A stretch of 14,499 nt of DNA from an uncultured Oscillospiraceae bacterium (GCA_900549675.1 URPG01000016.1:1-14499), one strand, 5' to 3'; numbered from the stretch's first letter, positions 1-8,900 are shown. Notes: generated from the letters alone by a model not told the origin. Program-made: numbers and translations.

Positions 1-74
1 GAAGATGAGATTACCTATTTTGTGCCCAAACCTATTTTTTATTCATCTTAAATTATTTTAAAGGAGATTCCTAT
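1..74 (+). promoter_or_regulatory. metE leader (truncated by the window edge)
   Basis: This is the tail of the metE leader. The ribosome binding site AAAGGAG lies at 60-66, 8 bases before the ATG. AAGATGA (2-8) can pair with TCATCTT (43-49), and ACCTATTTT occurs twice (13-21 and 32-40, approximately). Clostridial metE genes are often preceded by a riboswitch or T-box, but no such element can be recognised in 74 bases. If one exists it lies outside the window. Confidence 0.5.
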
Positions 75-2345
75 ATGCGTACTTCTGTTATTGGTTACCC
101 ACGAGTCGGTTCACTTCGTGAACTAAAATTTGCCACAGAGAAATATTTCAGAAAAGATATTTCCGCCAGTGAACTTCAGGCCGTTGCAAAAGAAATCAGA
201 CCCAGCCAGTGGCTGACTCAGAAAAATTCAGGCTTGGATTTTATTCCTTCCAATGATTTTTCATTCTATGATAATATGCTTGACACAGCAGTTTTGTTTA
301 ATATTATTCCCAATCGTTATTCGTCTTTAGGGCTTAGTGCCCTTGATACTTATTTTGCCATGGCAAGAGGTTATCAAGGTTCCGTTGGCGACGTAAAAGC
401 ACTTGCTATGAAAAAATGGTTCAACACCAATTATCATTATATGGTGCCTGAAGTAGAAGATGATACTGAGATCAAATTAACCGGCACAAAACCTTTTGAT
501 GAGTTTAAAGAAGCAAAAACAATTGATATTCAAACCAAACCCGTCATAATTGGTGCATTTACACTGCTCAAAATGATACGATACACAGGTCACAACACAA
601 TTGAAAACTATATAAAACCTGCCATTAAAGCCTATTCAGAATTGCTTGTAAAATTCAACGAGCTTGGTGCCGGTTGGGTGCAATTCGATGAGCCCTATTT
701 GGTATATGATTTGACCACGGAAGATATTGCTCTTTTTGAAAAATTGTACAACGGTATTCTTTTCCATAAAAAGACTACAAAAGTTTTACTGCAAACTTAT
801 TTCGGCGATGTTCGTGATTGCTACCACAATATTATCAATCTTAATTTTGATGGTATAGGTCTTGATTTCATTGAGGGTAAAAAGAACCGTGAACTTATCA
901 GTGAAAGAGATTTTACAGACCAAAAAGTTTTGTTCGCCGGCGTGGTAAACGGAAAAAACATTTGGAAAAACAATTACAAAAACACGCTTACCGTTCTAAA
1001 GGAATTGCATAAAAAAGGAATTGAAACCGTTATCAGTACCTCTTGCTCCTTGCTTCATGTCCCCTATACACTCAAAAATGAAACCAAACTTCCTAAAAAA
1101 TATACGGAACACTTTGCTTTTGCAGAAGAAAAGCTCATAGAGCTTGCTGATTTAAAAGAATTGTCTGCCAAAGATTACAGCAGTACAAATATCTTTAAAG
1201 CAAACGTAAAACTTTTTGAAGGCAGACCGGATTGTAAAAATCCTAATGTTCAAAAAAATGTTGCTGAAATTGTTAATGCTGATTTTATCCGGCTTCCTGA
1301 ATTTTCCGCAAGAGAATCAATTCAAAAAAAGCAATTTAATTTGCCCCTTTTTCCCACCACAACCATTGGCTCTTTCCCACAGACATCTGATGTCAAAGCC
1401 AACCGCACAGCCCTTAAAAAGGGTGACATCTCAGAAGAACAATATATTGCATTCAACCGTAAAAAAATAGCTGAATGTGTGAAACTACAAGAAGAAATCG
1501 GATTAGACGTATTGGTTCATGGCGAGTTTGAGCGAAATGACATGGTAGAATATTTTGGCGAACAACTTAATGGCTATTTGTTCACTGAAAAGGCGTGGGT
1601 ACAGTCTTATGGTACACGCTGTGTTAAGCCTCCGCTGATTTGGGGTGATATTTCACGTAAATCACCGATGACCGTATCCTGGTCTGTCTATGCACAAAGC
1701 CTGACAGAAAAACCAATGAAAGGCATGCTGACTGGGCCTGTAACGATTTTGAATTGGTCTTTTCCGCGCGAAGATATATCTCTTAAAGAGAGCGCCTATC
1801 AAATTGCACTGGCTATCCGTGAAGAAGTTCTTGATTTAGAAGCAAATAGCATCCGTATTATTCAAGTAGACGAAGCGGCCCTCCGTGAAAAACTCCCTCT
1901 AAGAAAAAGCGATTGGTACAGCGAGTATCTGGATTGGGCGATTCCTGCATTTCGTCTTGTACACAGTGGTGTAAAGGCTGAAACTCAAATTCACACCCAT
2001 ATGTGCTACAGTGAATTTACAGATATTATCAAAGCTATTGACAGCATGGATGCCGATGTCATCACATTTGAGGCTTCCCGTTCTGACCTGCTGATACTAG
2101 ATTCTTTAAAAGATAATCATTTTAAAACCGAGGTAGGCCCCGGCGTCTATGACATACATTCTCCCAGAGTCCCGTCTGTACAGGAAATTCGGTTGGCACT
2201 GACTAAAATGCTCCAAAAAATCAAGGCGGAAAAGCTATGGGTAAATCCCGATTGCGGCTTAAAAACAAGAGGAACTGCTGAAACAACAGCAAGCCTTAAA
2301 AACCTCGTAGCCGCGGCAAAGGAATTAAGAAATGCAAACCGTTGA
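75..2345 (+). CDS. metE: Cobalamin-independent methionine synthase
   Basis: MetE (5-methyltetrahydropteroyltriglutamate-homocysteine methyltransferase) transfers the methyl group of 5-methyl-THF-polyglutamate to homocysteine, making methionine in the cytoplasm without B12. The 756 residues match the usual length (E. coli about 753). The N-terminal barrel starts with the family-typical GYPRVGSLRELK. The C-terminal barrel begins near residue 425 (LFPTTTIGSFPQT) and carries the zinc ligands: H642 and C644 in HTHMCYSEF, E666 in ITFEASR and C727 in NPDCGLKTR. These align one residue off the E. coli numbering. A good Shine-Dalgarno supports the start. The 3' end overlaps metF by 14 bases, so the two are translationally linked. 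The gene looks intact and functional. Confidence 0.97.
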   Translation: MRTSVIGYPRVGSLRELKFATEKYFRKDISASELQAVAKEIRPSQWLTQKNSGLDFIPSNDFSFYDNMLDTAVLFNIIPNRYSSLGLSALDTYFAMARGYQGSVGDVKALAMKKWFNTNYHYMVPEVEDDTEIKLTGTKPFDEFKEAKTIDIQTKPVIIGAFTLLKMIRYTGHNTIENYIKPAIKAYSELLVKFNELGAGWVQFDEPYLVYDLTTEDIALFEKLYNGILFHKKTTKVLLQTYFGDVRDCYHNIINLNFDGIGLDFIEGKKNRELISERDFTDQKVLFAGVVNGKNIWKNNYKNTLTVLKELHKKGIETVISTSCSLLHVPYTLKNETKLPKKYTEHFAFAEEKLIELADLKELSAKDYSSTNIFKANVKLFEGRPDCKNPNVQKNVAEIVNADFIRLPEFSARESIQKKQFNLPLFPTTTIGSFPQTSDVKANRTALKKGDISEEQYIAFNRKKIAECVKLQEEIGLDVLVHGEFERNDMVEYFGEQLNGYLFTEKAWVQSYGTRCVKPPLIWGDISRKSPMTVSWSVYAQSLTEKPMKGMLTGPVTILNWSFPREDISLKESAYQIALAIREEVLDLEANSIRIIQVDEAALREKLPLRKSDWYSEYLDWAIPAFRLVHSGVKAETQIHTHMCYSEFTDIIKAIDSMDADVITFEASRSDLLILDSLKDNHFKTEVGPGVYDIHSPRVPSVQEIRLALTKMLQKIKAEKLWVNPDCGLKTRGTAETTASLKNLVAAAKELRNANR

Positions 2346-3186
2346 CCTTTTCAAAAAGAAGAAAGTCATGTCTTATGAGGTGTTTCCTCCTAAACGGACA
2401 GCACCGGTGGACACCATCTACCAAACTCTCGAAGGATTAAAAGAATTATCCCCTGACTTTATCAGCGTGACCTATGGTGCAGGTGGCTCTGAAAACAACA
2501 ATCAGACCTTTAAAATAGCCTCTGAAATCAAATCCTATGGCATTGAGAGCGTTGTTCACCTCCCTTGTATTGGACTGACCAAAACAGAGGTATCCCAAAA
2601 ATTATCGCATTTAAAACGTCTTGGCGTGGAAAACATCCTCGCTCTGCGTGGAGATATCCCTAATGAAGAATATTTTCAAGGTGATTTCAAATACGCCTCA
2701 GACCTGATTTCCTTTATTAAGACACAAGAGAATTTCAACATCATAGCCGCCTGTTATCCCGAAGGACATATTGATGCCAAAAACAAAATTGAAGATATTG
2801 CTCATTTAAAAGCTAAGGTTGATGCCGGAACCAATCACCTCATTACACAGGTTTTCTTTGACAATGAATATTTTTATTCTTTCGTTGAACGCTGCCAAAT
2901 TGCAGGAATTGATGTGCCTATCGAGGCGGGAATCATGCCTGTTGTCAATAAAAAGCAAATAGAGAGAATATCACTTTTGTGCGGCGCAACCCTGCCCAAA
3001 AAGTTCCTCGCCATGATGCAGTGTTTCGAGAACAATCCCAACGCTATGCGTGATGCAGGTATCGCCTATGCCGTAGATCAGATTGTGGATTTGATCGCTC
3101 AAGGGGTAGATGGTATTCATCTCTATACGATGAACAACCCTTATATTGCTAAAAAAATACACGAGGCAATTTACAGCTTACTTTAA
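2332..3186 (+). CDS. metF: Methylenetetrahydrofolate reductase
   Basis: MetF reduces 5,10-methylene-THF to 5-methyl-THF using FAD and so supplies the methyl donor for MetE next door. At 284 residues it has the length of the single-domain bacterial enzyme, a TIM barrel. Visible signatures are SYEVFPPK with the catalytic Glu at E16, the VTYGAGGS strand at 47-53, LRGD with D108 (the flavin-binding Asp position), CYPEGH at 141-146 and ITQVFFD at 171-177, where Q173 sits in the folate site. It begins inside metE (ATG at 2332; AAAGGA at 2318-2323, 8-base spacing), which suggests translational coupling. A hairpin terminator follows 14 bases after the stop. No methionine synthase activation domain is seen. 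Confidence 0.96.
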   Translation: MQTVDLFKKKKVMSYEVFPPKRTAPVDTIYQTLEGLKELSPDFISVTYGAGGSENNNQTFKIASEIKSYGIESVVHLPCIGLTKTEVSQKLSHLKRLGVENILALRGDIPNEEYFQGDFKYASDLISFIKTQENFNIIAACYPEGHIDAKNKIEDIAHLKAKVDAGTNHLITQVFFDNEYFYSFVERCQIAGIDVPIEAGIMPVVNKKQIERISLLCGATLPKKFLAMMQCFENNPNAMRDAGIAYAVDQIVDLIAQGVDGIHLYTMNNPYIAKKIHEAIYSLL

Positions 3187-3199
3187 TTCATTCCACAAG

Positions 3200-3240
3200 A
3201 AACACTCTGCATCATAGATTGGCAGAGTGTTTTATATCAA
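3200..3240 (+). terminator. Rho-independent terminator of metEF
   Basis: A perfect 11-bp stem pairs AAACACTCTGC (3200-3210) with GCAGAGTGTTT (3222-3232) around an 11-base loop. The T-rich stretch after the stem is short and interrupted (TTTATATC). It lies directly downstream of metF, so it most likely ends the operon. Confidence 0.8.
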
Positions 3241-3292
3241 AAAATTGTATCATTCATCCATATAATTTACACAAACTATTTGCTCCTTTACC

Positions 3293-3319
3293 AAAAACAA
3301 TATTTAATCTATTGTTTTT
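3293..3319. repeat. AT-rich inverted repeat
   Basis: AAAAACAATA (3293-3302) and TATTGTTTTT (3310-3319) form a perfect 10-bp stem with a 7-base loop. With A and T runs at its two ends it could act as a weak bidirectional terminator. Its low GC content makes that uncertain. Confidence 0.4.
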
Positions 3320-3540
3320 TAGTGCATATAAATTTATGATATTGGAGCACCTTCTTGAACGCTTTTTACCGCACCGCTAATTTCTTCTCTTTTATTTTGC
3401 TTCATCTATGGCTGACGGGGTTAAACTTCACTTACTGCTCGCAAACTCATTTTAACTGATGACGGATTTGCCTTTCTGTTGCAAATGCCTCATTCATCTG
3501 CCGCATAATATTTTCATTCTTTACTCTGATACTAAACCAG

Positions 3541-3583
3541 TAGAATTAAAGCTTTATTCTTAATGGAATCAAAATTAATTCTA
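3541..3583. repeat. Inverted repeat TAGAATTAA / TTAATTCTA
   Basis: TAGAATTAA (3541-3549) and TTAATTCTA (3575-3583) are exact reverse complements 25 bases apart. The left arm also overlaps a near-palindrome centred on AAAGCTTT (3548-3555). The dyad is about 95 bases upstream of the small gene at 3677. Its role is unknown; it could be a regulatory site or a chance AT-rich dyad. Confidence 0.3.
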
Positions 3584-3676
3584 TACGGGAATATAATTTC
3601 TATAATTTTGATAAGAAGCTGTAATAAAAGTCTTGCTTTTAGCGTATGCTATTAAAAAAGCTTTAGGGTGAAAGAA

Positions 3677-3934
3677 ATGAAAGAAAACTATCAAAAAGCC
3701 TTAAGTGATTGTTTAAACCGCTATCTAATGTATCCCAAAGAATGTTACTTGCCCGATGGTATGATTCATAAAAACTATATCGGTCTGGGCTTTCAAAAAA
3801 TAATGAAACGAACCTCCATCGAGCCTGTTGATTTAACCAGACAAATTTGGTGGCATTCCAAGGTTTTTATCCCTCCTCAGGTACTTACAAACCTTGCCAA
3901 TACAGGAAAAACAGGCTTACCGTTTTCTTATTAA
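3677..3934 (+). CDS. Small hypothetical protein (85 aa)
   Basis: I do not recognise this protein. The ATG at 3677 is preferred because AGGG (3665-3668) lies 8 bases before it; an in-frame GTG at 3668 would add three residues but overlaps that site. The product is soluble-looking and rich in aromatic and basic residues (for example RQIWWHSKVFIPPQVL), with two Cys near the N-terminus (C12 and C23, counted from the ATG). There is no signal peptide, membrane segment or known metal motif. It stands alone between non-coding stretches and is followed by a GC-rich hairpin, which supports a real, separately transcribed gene. It could also be a surviving fragment of a larger gene. Confidence 0.5.
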   Translation: MKENYQKALSDCLNRYLMYPKECYLPDGMIHKNYIGLGFQKIMKRTSIEPVDLTRQIWWHSKVFIPPQVLTNLANTGKTGLPFSY

Positions 3935-3962
3935 ATTTGAAATTAAAGAAAAGTGTCAGAGG

Positions 3963-4008
3963 AAAGGCAGCGAATCGGTGTTAAGCCGTGCCGCTGCCTT
4001 TCTGTTTG
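3963..4008 (+). terminator. Hairpin terminator after the small gene
   Basis: AAAGGCAGCG (3963-3972) pairs perfectly with CGCTGCCTTT (3992-4001); the loop holds a smaller CGG/CCG pairing. The stem is GC-rich and ends in CTTTCTGTTTG, a mediocre T tract. It lies 28 bases past the stop of the 85-residue gene. Confidence 0.6.
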
Positions 4009-4214
4009 CGTATACCCTCTCATATGTGCTGACCCCGGTTGTGGCTATGCATTCTTTCCGTCAGCATCCATCAAATTTATAAATACTCTGCCCGATTTAT
4101 TAATTCCAAATGTTTCTGTTGAGGAATTGTAATTCCCTATAAAACATTTTACTAATATTTTGAGTGTTAAACTCGATAGACTTCCTGAATAACGATAAAC
4201 ATTTTCTACCATAA
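4009..4214. other. Intergenic region upstream of the PerR-like gene
   Basis: No supported gene is seen. The minus strand has a 55-codon reading frame (4045-4212) without a ribosome binding site. A 14-base dyad, GGAATT-GT-AATTCC, lies at 4123-4136. Confidence 0.4.
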
Positions 4215-4232
4215 AAAGAAAAGATTTTCTTT
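4215..4232. promoter_or_regulatory. Dyad just upstream of the PerR-like gene promoter
   Basis: AAAGAAAA-GA-TTTTCTTT is a perfect 8+8 inverted repeat that ends 5 bases before the -35 hexamer. Its position, centred about 50 bases before the predicted transcription start, suits an operator or activator site. It does not match the classical PerR box. Confidence 0.4.
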
Positions 4233-4237
4233 AGTTA

Positions 4238-4266
4238 TTGACATTCAATCCTTATTGATATATAAT
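4238..4266 (+). promoter_or_regulatory. SigA-type promoter of the PerR-like gene
   Basis: A consensus TTGACA (4238-4243) and a consensus TATAAT (4261-4266) are separated by 17 bases. Transcription should start near 4273, about 30 bases before the ATG. An imperfect 20-base AT-rich palindrome (4252-4271, 7 of 10 pairs) overlaps the -10, where autorepression would be expected. Confidence 0.85.
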
Positions 4267-4303
4267 ACTAATTAAAAGAAAGTACTGTTGTGAGGTTAGC
4301 TTT

Positions 4304-4696
4304 ATGAAAAGACGGCATACCATCCAATGCACTTTGGTGCTTGAAGTTGTCAATAAACTGCAGTGTCACGCTACTGCTGACGAAATTTATAGCGCTCTCG
4401 TTAAAGAACATCCCAATATCAGCAAAGCGACAGTATACCGAAACCTGCAGCGACTTTGTGAAACAGGTTATATACGGAAAAGAGAAATCCCTGGCGGAGC
4501 TGACCGTTTCGACCACATTTGCAGCAATCATTATCATGCAAGATGTGGAAAATGCGGCCGTGTTTTCGATGTGGATATGGAGTATATTGCAGATATAGAG
4601 AAGTCCATCCATGATACTCATGGGTTTGTATTTACGGGACACGATATTGTTTTTAAGGGTATCTGTTCAGAATGTAAGAATAATCCGAAAACATAG
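4304..4696 (+). CDS. Fur-family metalloregulator, PerR-like
   Basis: This is a Fur-superfamily repressor of 130 residues, slightly short at the N-terminus compared with PerR (about 145). The winged helix spans about 1-68, with the recognition helix at SKATVYRNLQRL (40-51). The dimer/metal domain carries the PerR set of candidate regulatory ligands: H22 in CHATADEIY, D70 in DRFD, H76 and H78 in SNHYH, and D89 or D91 in FDVD. Structural zinc is held by C81/C84 (CGKC) and C121/C124 (CSEC). The RFD...HYH...CGKCG pattern fits peroxide-sensing PerR, whose histidines are oxidised by peroxide at an iron site, better than Zur; this is inference. The weak GAGG (4291-4294) precedes the ATG. It has a near-perfect promoter and is followed after 85 bases by the COG0720 gene, probably in one transcript. 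Confidence 0.9.
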   Translation: MKRRHTIQCTLVLEVVNKLQCHATADEIYSALVKEHPNISKATVYRNLQRLCETGYIRKREIPGGADRFDHICSNHYHARCGKCGRVFDVDMEYIADIEKSIHDTHGFVFTGHDIVFKGICSECKNNPKT

Positions 4697-4729
4697 CTGT
4701 CTATATGAAAAAACATAATTTGGTGCGCA

Positions 4730-4755
4730 TACGGGAGCATGGCAATACCCCCGTA
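4730..4755 (+). other. Hairpin between the PerR-like gene and the COG0720 gene
   Basis: TACGGG (4730-4735) pairs with CCCGTA (4750-4755) around a 14-base loop. No T tract follows, so it is not a terminator. It may be a processing or stability element in the two-gene transcript. AAGGAG at 4768-4773 then serves the next gene. Confidence 0.35.
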
Positions 4756-4781
4756 AATATATAAACATAAGGAGAACAACA

Positions 4782-5345
4782 ATGAGAAGCATTACAACAT
4801 TAGACTTACAGTACGCACACAGATTTTATGGATTTAAAGGAGAGGCTCAATATTTACACGGACACACAGGTGTATTAACCATCGAGGTTGAGGATTCTGT
4901 TAATTCCGGTGTCAATATGGTTTTCCCCTGCAATGAAATTCAGAAAACCGCTTGGGAAGTCCTAAAGAATTTTGATCATGCACTGGTTTTGCGGGAGGAT
5001 GATCCTCTGCTGCCTGCCATCCTCGAGGTTTATGAAAAGCAGGGCATTAAGAATGGTGCGCCGGCCAATCAAATGAAAGGTCCTGCTTTTAAGACTGAGC
5101 TCGCCACTGCCTATCCGGATTGTCGTTTGGTTGTCACCAAAGAAACCATGACTGTGGAGGGAATGATTAAGATTGTTTATGATTTGCTGAAAGACAAACT
5201 GAACATCGCCAAGATTACTTTTACCAGCGGTGTGAATGCAGCTTCCGAAGAATTTGACACTCACAACAATATTGACCGTTGCCCACTATGCGGCATTGCC
5301 TTAGATGAAAACGGCGTGTGTCCCAAGTGCGGATATAAAAAATAA
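4782..5345 (+). CDS. 6-carboxytetrahydropterin synthase (QueD/PTPS, COG0720) family protein with C-terminal zinc ribbon
   Basis: This is a tunnelling-fold pterin enzyme of the family that converts dihydroneopterin triphosphate to 6-carboxytetrahydropterin (queuosine pathway) or to related pterins. The active-site zinc ligands are present: H13 in YAHRF, and H26 and H28 in LHGHTG. So are FDH (D65, H66) and the C-terminal TVEG (E126), which binds the pterin. The catalytic Cys four residues before HGH is replaced by Ala (A22), with Glu at 21. The 187 residues exceed typical QueD (about 120-140). There is an insert around 75-115 and a four-Cys zinc ribbon at the end (C167, C170, C180, C183). AAGGAG supports the start. 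No queC, queE or queF is nearby, and the partner is a PerR-like regulator, so a queuosine role is not shown. Family membership is firm; the exact reaction is not. Confidence 0.85.
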   Translation: MRSITTLDLQYAHRFYGFKGEAQYLHGHTGVLTIEVEDSVNSGVNMVFPCNEIQKTAWEVLKNFDHALVLREDDPLLPAILEVYEKQGIKNGAPANQMKGPAFKTELATAYPDCRLVVTKETMTVEGMIKIVYDLLKDKLNIAKITFTSGVNAASEEFDTHNNIDRCPLCGIALDENGVCPKCGYKK

Positions 5346-5370
5346 TTCATTTTACTTATGCCAAAAGTAT

Positions 5371-5408
5371 GGGCAAACCTTGCTATCCAGCCGGGTTTGC
5401 CCTTTTTT
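5371..5408 (+). terminator. Rho-independent terminator after the COG0720 gene
   Basis: GGGCAAACC (5371-5379) and GGTTTGCCC (5394-5402) form a perfect 9-bp GC-rich stem followed by six T (5403-5408). It ends the transcript of the PerR-like and COG0720 genes. Confidence 0.93.
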
Positions 5409-5768
5409 CATTCCAACATTGCAATTCAAATACAAAATCTCAAAACACTCCGATAACGGTTTGTTTTCATAATTGCTGGGGATTTACTTGAAAAATATTT
5501 TTTTCTTTGCTGATAATCTATGTTGTTTCGGCTTTGTCTAATTAGAAAATTTTACTTTTAATCCTTTAAATATTCTGTATATTTCTCCCCTAATCATGCT
5601 GTTGCCCAATAACCGGTATTCGGTCATTTCATATCCTAGGTAAATACGTTCCGATGCCAGAACCTCAAGCAGATCATAATTATCCCAAAAGATTTTCCTC
5701 CGTTTTCCCCAAAAATTTCTCTATACTGTATCCCTTAGAAAATGAGCCGATTATGCTAAATAAACAAA
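5409..5768. other. Intergenic region with a gene remnant
   Basis: No complete gene is visible. The stretch contains the minus-strand remnant at 5538-5720 and otherwise AT-rich DNA without recognisable promoters or repeats. Confidence 0.4.
5538..5720 (-). pseudogene. Possible remnant of a protein C-terminus
   Basis: The minus strand is open for 60 codons and reads like real protein: mixed charged and hydrophobic residues with helix-like segments, such as YDLLEVLASERIYLGYE and GEIYRIFKGLKVKF. It ends in TAG. There is a stop upstream (5721-5723), no ATG before the middle of the frame, and no ribosome binding site at a suitable start. It may be the decayed end of a deleted gene. The family is not recognised, and chance openness in this frame cannot be excluded. 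Confidence 0.3.
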
Positions 5769-5837
5769 AAACCGCCGTAAACACACAACCACAGACAAAA
5801 TATCTTTATCATAGGATTTATGTATTCGCGGCGGTTT
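5769..5837. terminator. Bidirectional terminator between convergent genes
   Basis: AAACCGCCG (5769-5777) pairs with CGGCGGTTT (5829-5837) across a 51-base AT-rich loop. On the + strand the stem is followed by CTTTTT, and on the - strand by TTTTGTTTATTT. It sits between the + strand COG0720 gene and the - strand surface-protein gene and probably ends the latter. The long loop is unusual. Confidence 0.65.
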
Positions 5838-5938
5838 CTTTTTAAACCATTTCCTATTCAGTCAGCGCAATTGCTGCTCTTTAAGTTTCTTGATGTTACT
5901 TTTAAGATCTCGGCAATATAATTTGATAAAAGCAAGAC

Positions 5939-8900
5939 TCAATCTCTTTTCTTTCTCGAAAAAGCTCTGTGTTTTTTGTCCCATACAGCGATTCCAAAGA
6001 CTCCTGCAAGACTCACAACAAAGAGTGTCAGATACAAAAGCATATTTGTTGTATCGCCCGTATGGGGAACAGTGCTGTCATTTATGGTCATGTGCACAAC
6101 CTGCTTTGTACCGTTTACGGTGTAGATGAGGGTGTACGTTCCCTCTTTTTGGGCGGTAAAGGTTACGGTTCCGTCTTTTTCGGACATAGACAGCGCTTCG
6201 GTGTCATACTGCCAGATACCGCCCGCCGGAGAGGGAGTCCAACTGACGCTTTTTCCTTTTTCTAGGACACAGGTTTCCGGTAGACCACCGACTGTCTGTT
6301 GTTCTGTTTTAAAGGTTACGGGTTCGGAAACGGTACTGTTCCCGTTGGCATCCGTCACAATTACCCGCACGGTATATTCTGTATTGGCGTCAAGACCAGT
6401 ATACTCAAAATTTGCGCTAGTGGCATGGGGAATGTCAATCCATGAGCCTTTTACTTGCCACTGGTAAGTAAGAGGGGTGCTCGCAATTGCCACGACTTCC
6501 AGCTTTGCGCTGTTTAGAGAGGGAGTTGCCTGCACAGAAGCGATCACAGGCTTGACGTTTTCAAGATTTACCTGTACCTCAAAGGTTACCGAATTATAGT
6601 TAGCGGTGTCAATCGGTGTAAAAATCACGGTATGTTTTCCGGACCCCTGAATCACCCTCTGTGGATTCTCCCATGCAAAGCTGCCGTCAAGCGGTGCGCC
6701 GTCTAATCCACAGGCTTTCAGTTCGGACAGGGACAAGGCGGAGAGTGTTTTCCCCACAATGGCCCCGTTTACACCGGAATTTTCTTGGATGGTTGGCGTT
6801 ATCTTTACAATGCTGAAATCTGCTGTGACAGCACCGCTATTATACGTGTCGGTAGCTTCTATTGAAGCGCGTACAGTATAGTCACCCGCATTCGCAGGGA
6901 CCGCTATGCTGTAATCACTGTCCGGCGCACCCTGTATTTTATATTCCCATGTCACCTCATCGCCGCCTATATCGCCGGTCAACTGCGGGTTCAGTTTTCC
7001 TCCGTAGGCGATATCCGGACAGACTATTGAAAGTGAACGATTCAGTCTGTTCACGGTAATCTGAACGACATTACTACTATATTCTGTTCCGACACTGTTG
7101 GTTGCATAATAGCGCAGATATTGCCCATTATGCGCATAAGTTATCTTGGTTGCCGAAGAATCAAACGCCGTCCATCCTGTATTTCCATCTGTACTGATTT
7201 CCCAGCCCTGTGCGGTGATTGCCGCGCCGTTGTCTGTGACGGCAGGAGCGGGTGACAAAATGCTGCCTGCATTTACAGTAGATACAGAGATGCTGCCTAC
7301 GAGCGGCTTATCGATAATACGCAGAGTTGCCGTATCCTCGCTGGATTCACCGCCAAAGCTGCCTGCATATACGGCCTTGATTTTATAATCACCCAAATTC
7401 AAATCAGAAATATCCATCTCAACCGTTGCAGTGCCTGCCACAACAGCTTTAGAATCAAATGGAGTTGTATCTGTGCCCAAATAGAAGTCCACCATATTCA
7501 GGCTGTTTAAACTGCGTGTTCTTAAACTGCCATCCGTAACCGACGCCGTTATGATAATTGAATCCGTCCCGTAAATAACCGGATTAGGCAACACACTCAG
7601 GGATACGCTGGTAGCGAGGGGATTCGTTTGCGTAGTTCCTGCATCCCATGTAAATGCAGAATTCGCCCATGTAGCTTTATAGCGTGTAATCGTACCGCCA
7701 ACATTTTTTACGTCTACATTGTGGTCTTCACCGGTCATATAGAGATAAAGATTGTCATCACTATCATGATTCCCATCTGTATAATAAGGAACTTCATCTA
7801 CAGATACAGCAGTAATCCCCGCTTGATTGGGCAAGATGCCGGGATAAACCGGGTTGCCGTTGCTGTTCTTAGGAGCGGAGGACAGTGAAGATGCTTTGAC
7901 GCTGCCGCCGTTTATCGTGATATTAGAGGTCACTCCATATATGCCACCACCAATGCCGGCTTCGTTACCGGTAGCTGTCACTGTCCCGCCGCTAATAGTG
8001 ACGTTACTGCCCGCACTCATATAATTATTAGCACCACAACCAATTCCCACAGCGTTACTGCTGTTAGCTATTACCACACCACCACTGATGGTAATATTTC
8101 CGCCGCCATAACCCCAACTGCCGCCAATACCTGCCCCATGGGAACCGCCATTTGCCCTCACTGTACCGCTTTGAATCTCAATATCTGCCTTTTCCTGTCT
8201 GCCGATACCGGGCCAGTAATTACCTCCGGTGGCGTCCAGAGTCCCGCCGCCTTTTATAATCAGCTTTTGATCGTAAGGGACATATATTCCAGGTTTGTCA
8301 TATCCGCTTTTTATTTCACTGGTAGTACCTTCCGCCAATATAAGGGTTGTGGGTCCGGCCTCGCTGCAATCTAAAGCACAAGCATAATCGGTACCGCTTA
8401 CATCAATCCTTGTCCCGCGCAGTGTTAGCGTCACGGATGCATTGCTGTCTATTTTTACCTGTCTATTAGTTGTATCGCCTGTAATCGTGACAGGCCCAGC
8501 GTGAATGGTAACAATTTTCGCTGTATCATCATAGCTATACTTTCCGTCGCTGGCAGCCGCACTTTCATGTAAATCTTCATCGGAGTCACTTAGATTGATG
8601 ACACTTTCCGATACTGCTTGCCGAATGCTGTCTATATCGTTCATACTTCCGGTTTCTTCCATACCGCTGTTATCCCGTGCCAAAACGGAATTTATAGAAT
8701 TCTGTTTCTCCAGTAAATCTTCATCATCGGCTTGCTGTACTCCTGATGATATACTATTCTGCGCTTTGTCCGCAGCGAAATTTTCCGCATCTCCGGCAGT
8801 ATCCGGTACATTATTGCCGCTTACGGAATCCTCTTTATCCATCTCATCGTTCTGCACATCCGTATTGATGTCCGCGCTGGTATCGTGTGCCGTTTCTTCC

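Larger units (their letters stand above)
3241..3667. other. Intergenic region without a clear gene
   Basis: This AT-rich stretch holds two inverted repeats, listed separately. On the minus strand, 3447-3544 is open for 32 codons and reads like a C-terminal tail (it ends in MRQMNEAFATERQIRHQLK), but a stop lies just upstream and no start with a ribosome binding site is seen. It may be a decayed gene end. The promoter of the small gene at 3677 should lie in the right part, but no convincing -35/-10 pair was found. Confidence 0.4.

Noticed and set aside
4045..4212. 55-residue minus-strand reading frame
   Set aside because: There is no ribosome binding site, it overlaps the promoter region of the PerR-like gene, and it shows no recognisable motif.
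4697..4781. PreQ1 riboswitch before the COG0720 gene
   Set aside because: The short hairpin lacks the conserved preQ1 aptamer sequence and the A-rich tail pairing.
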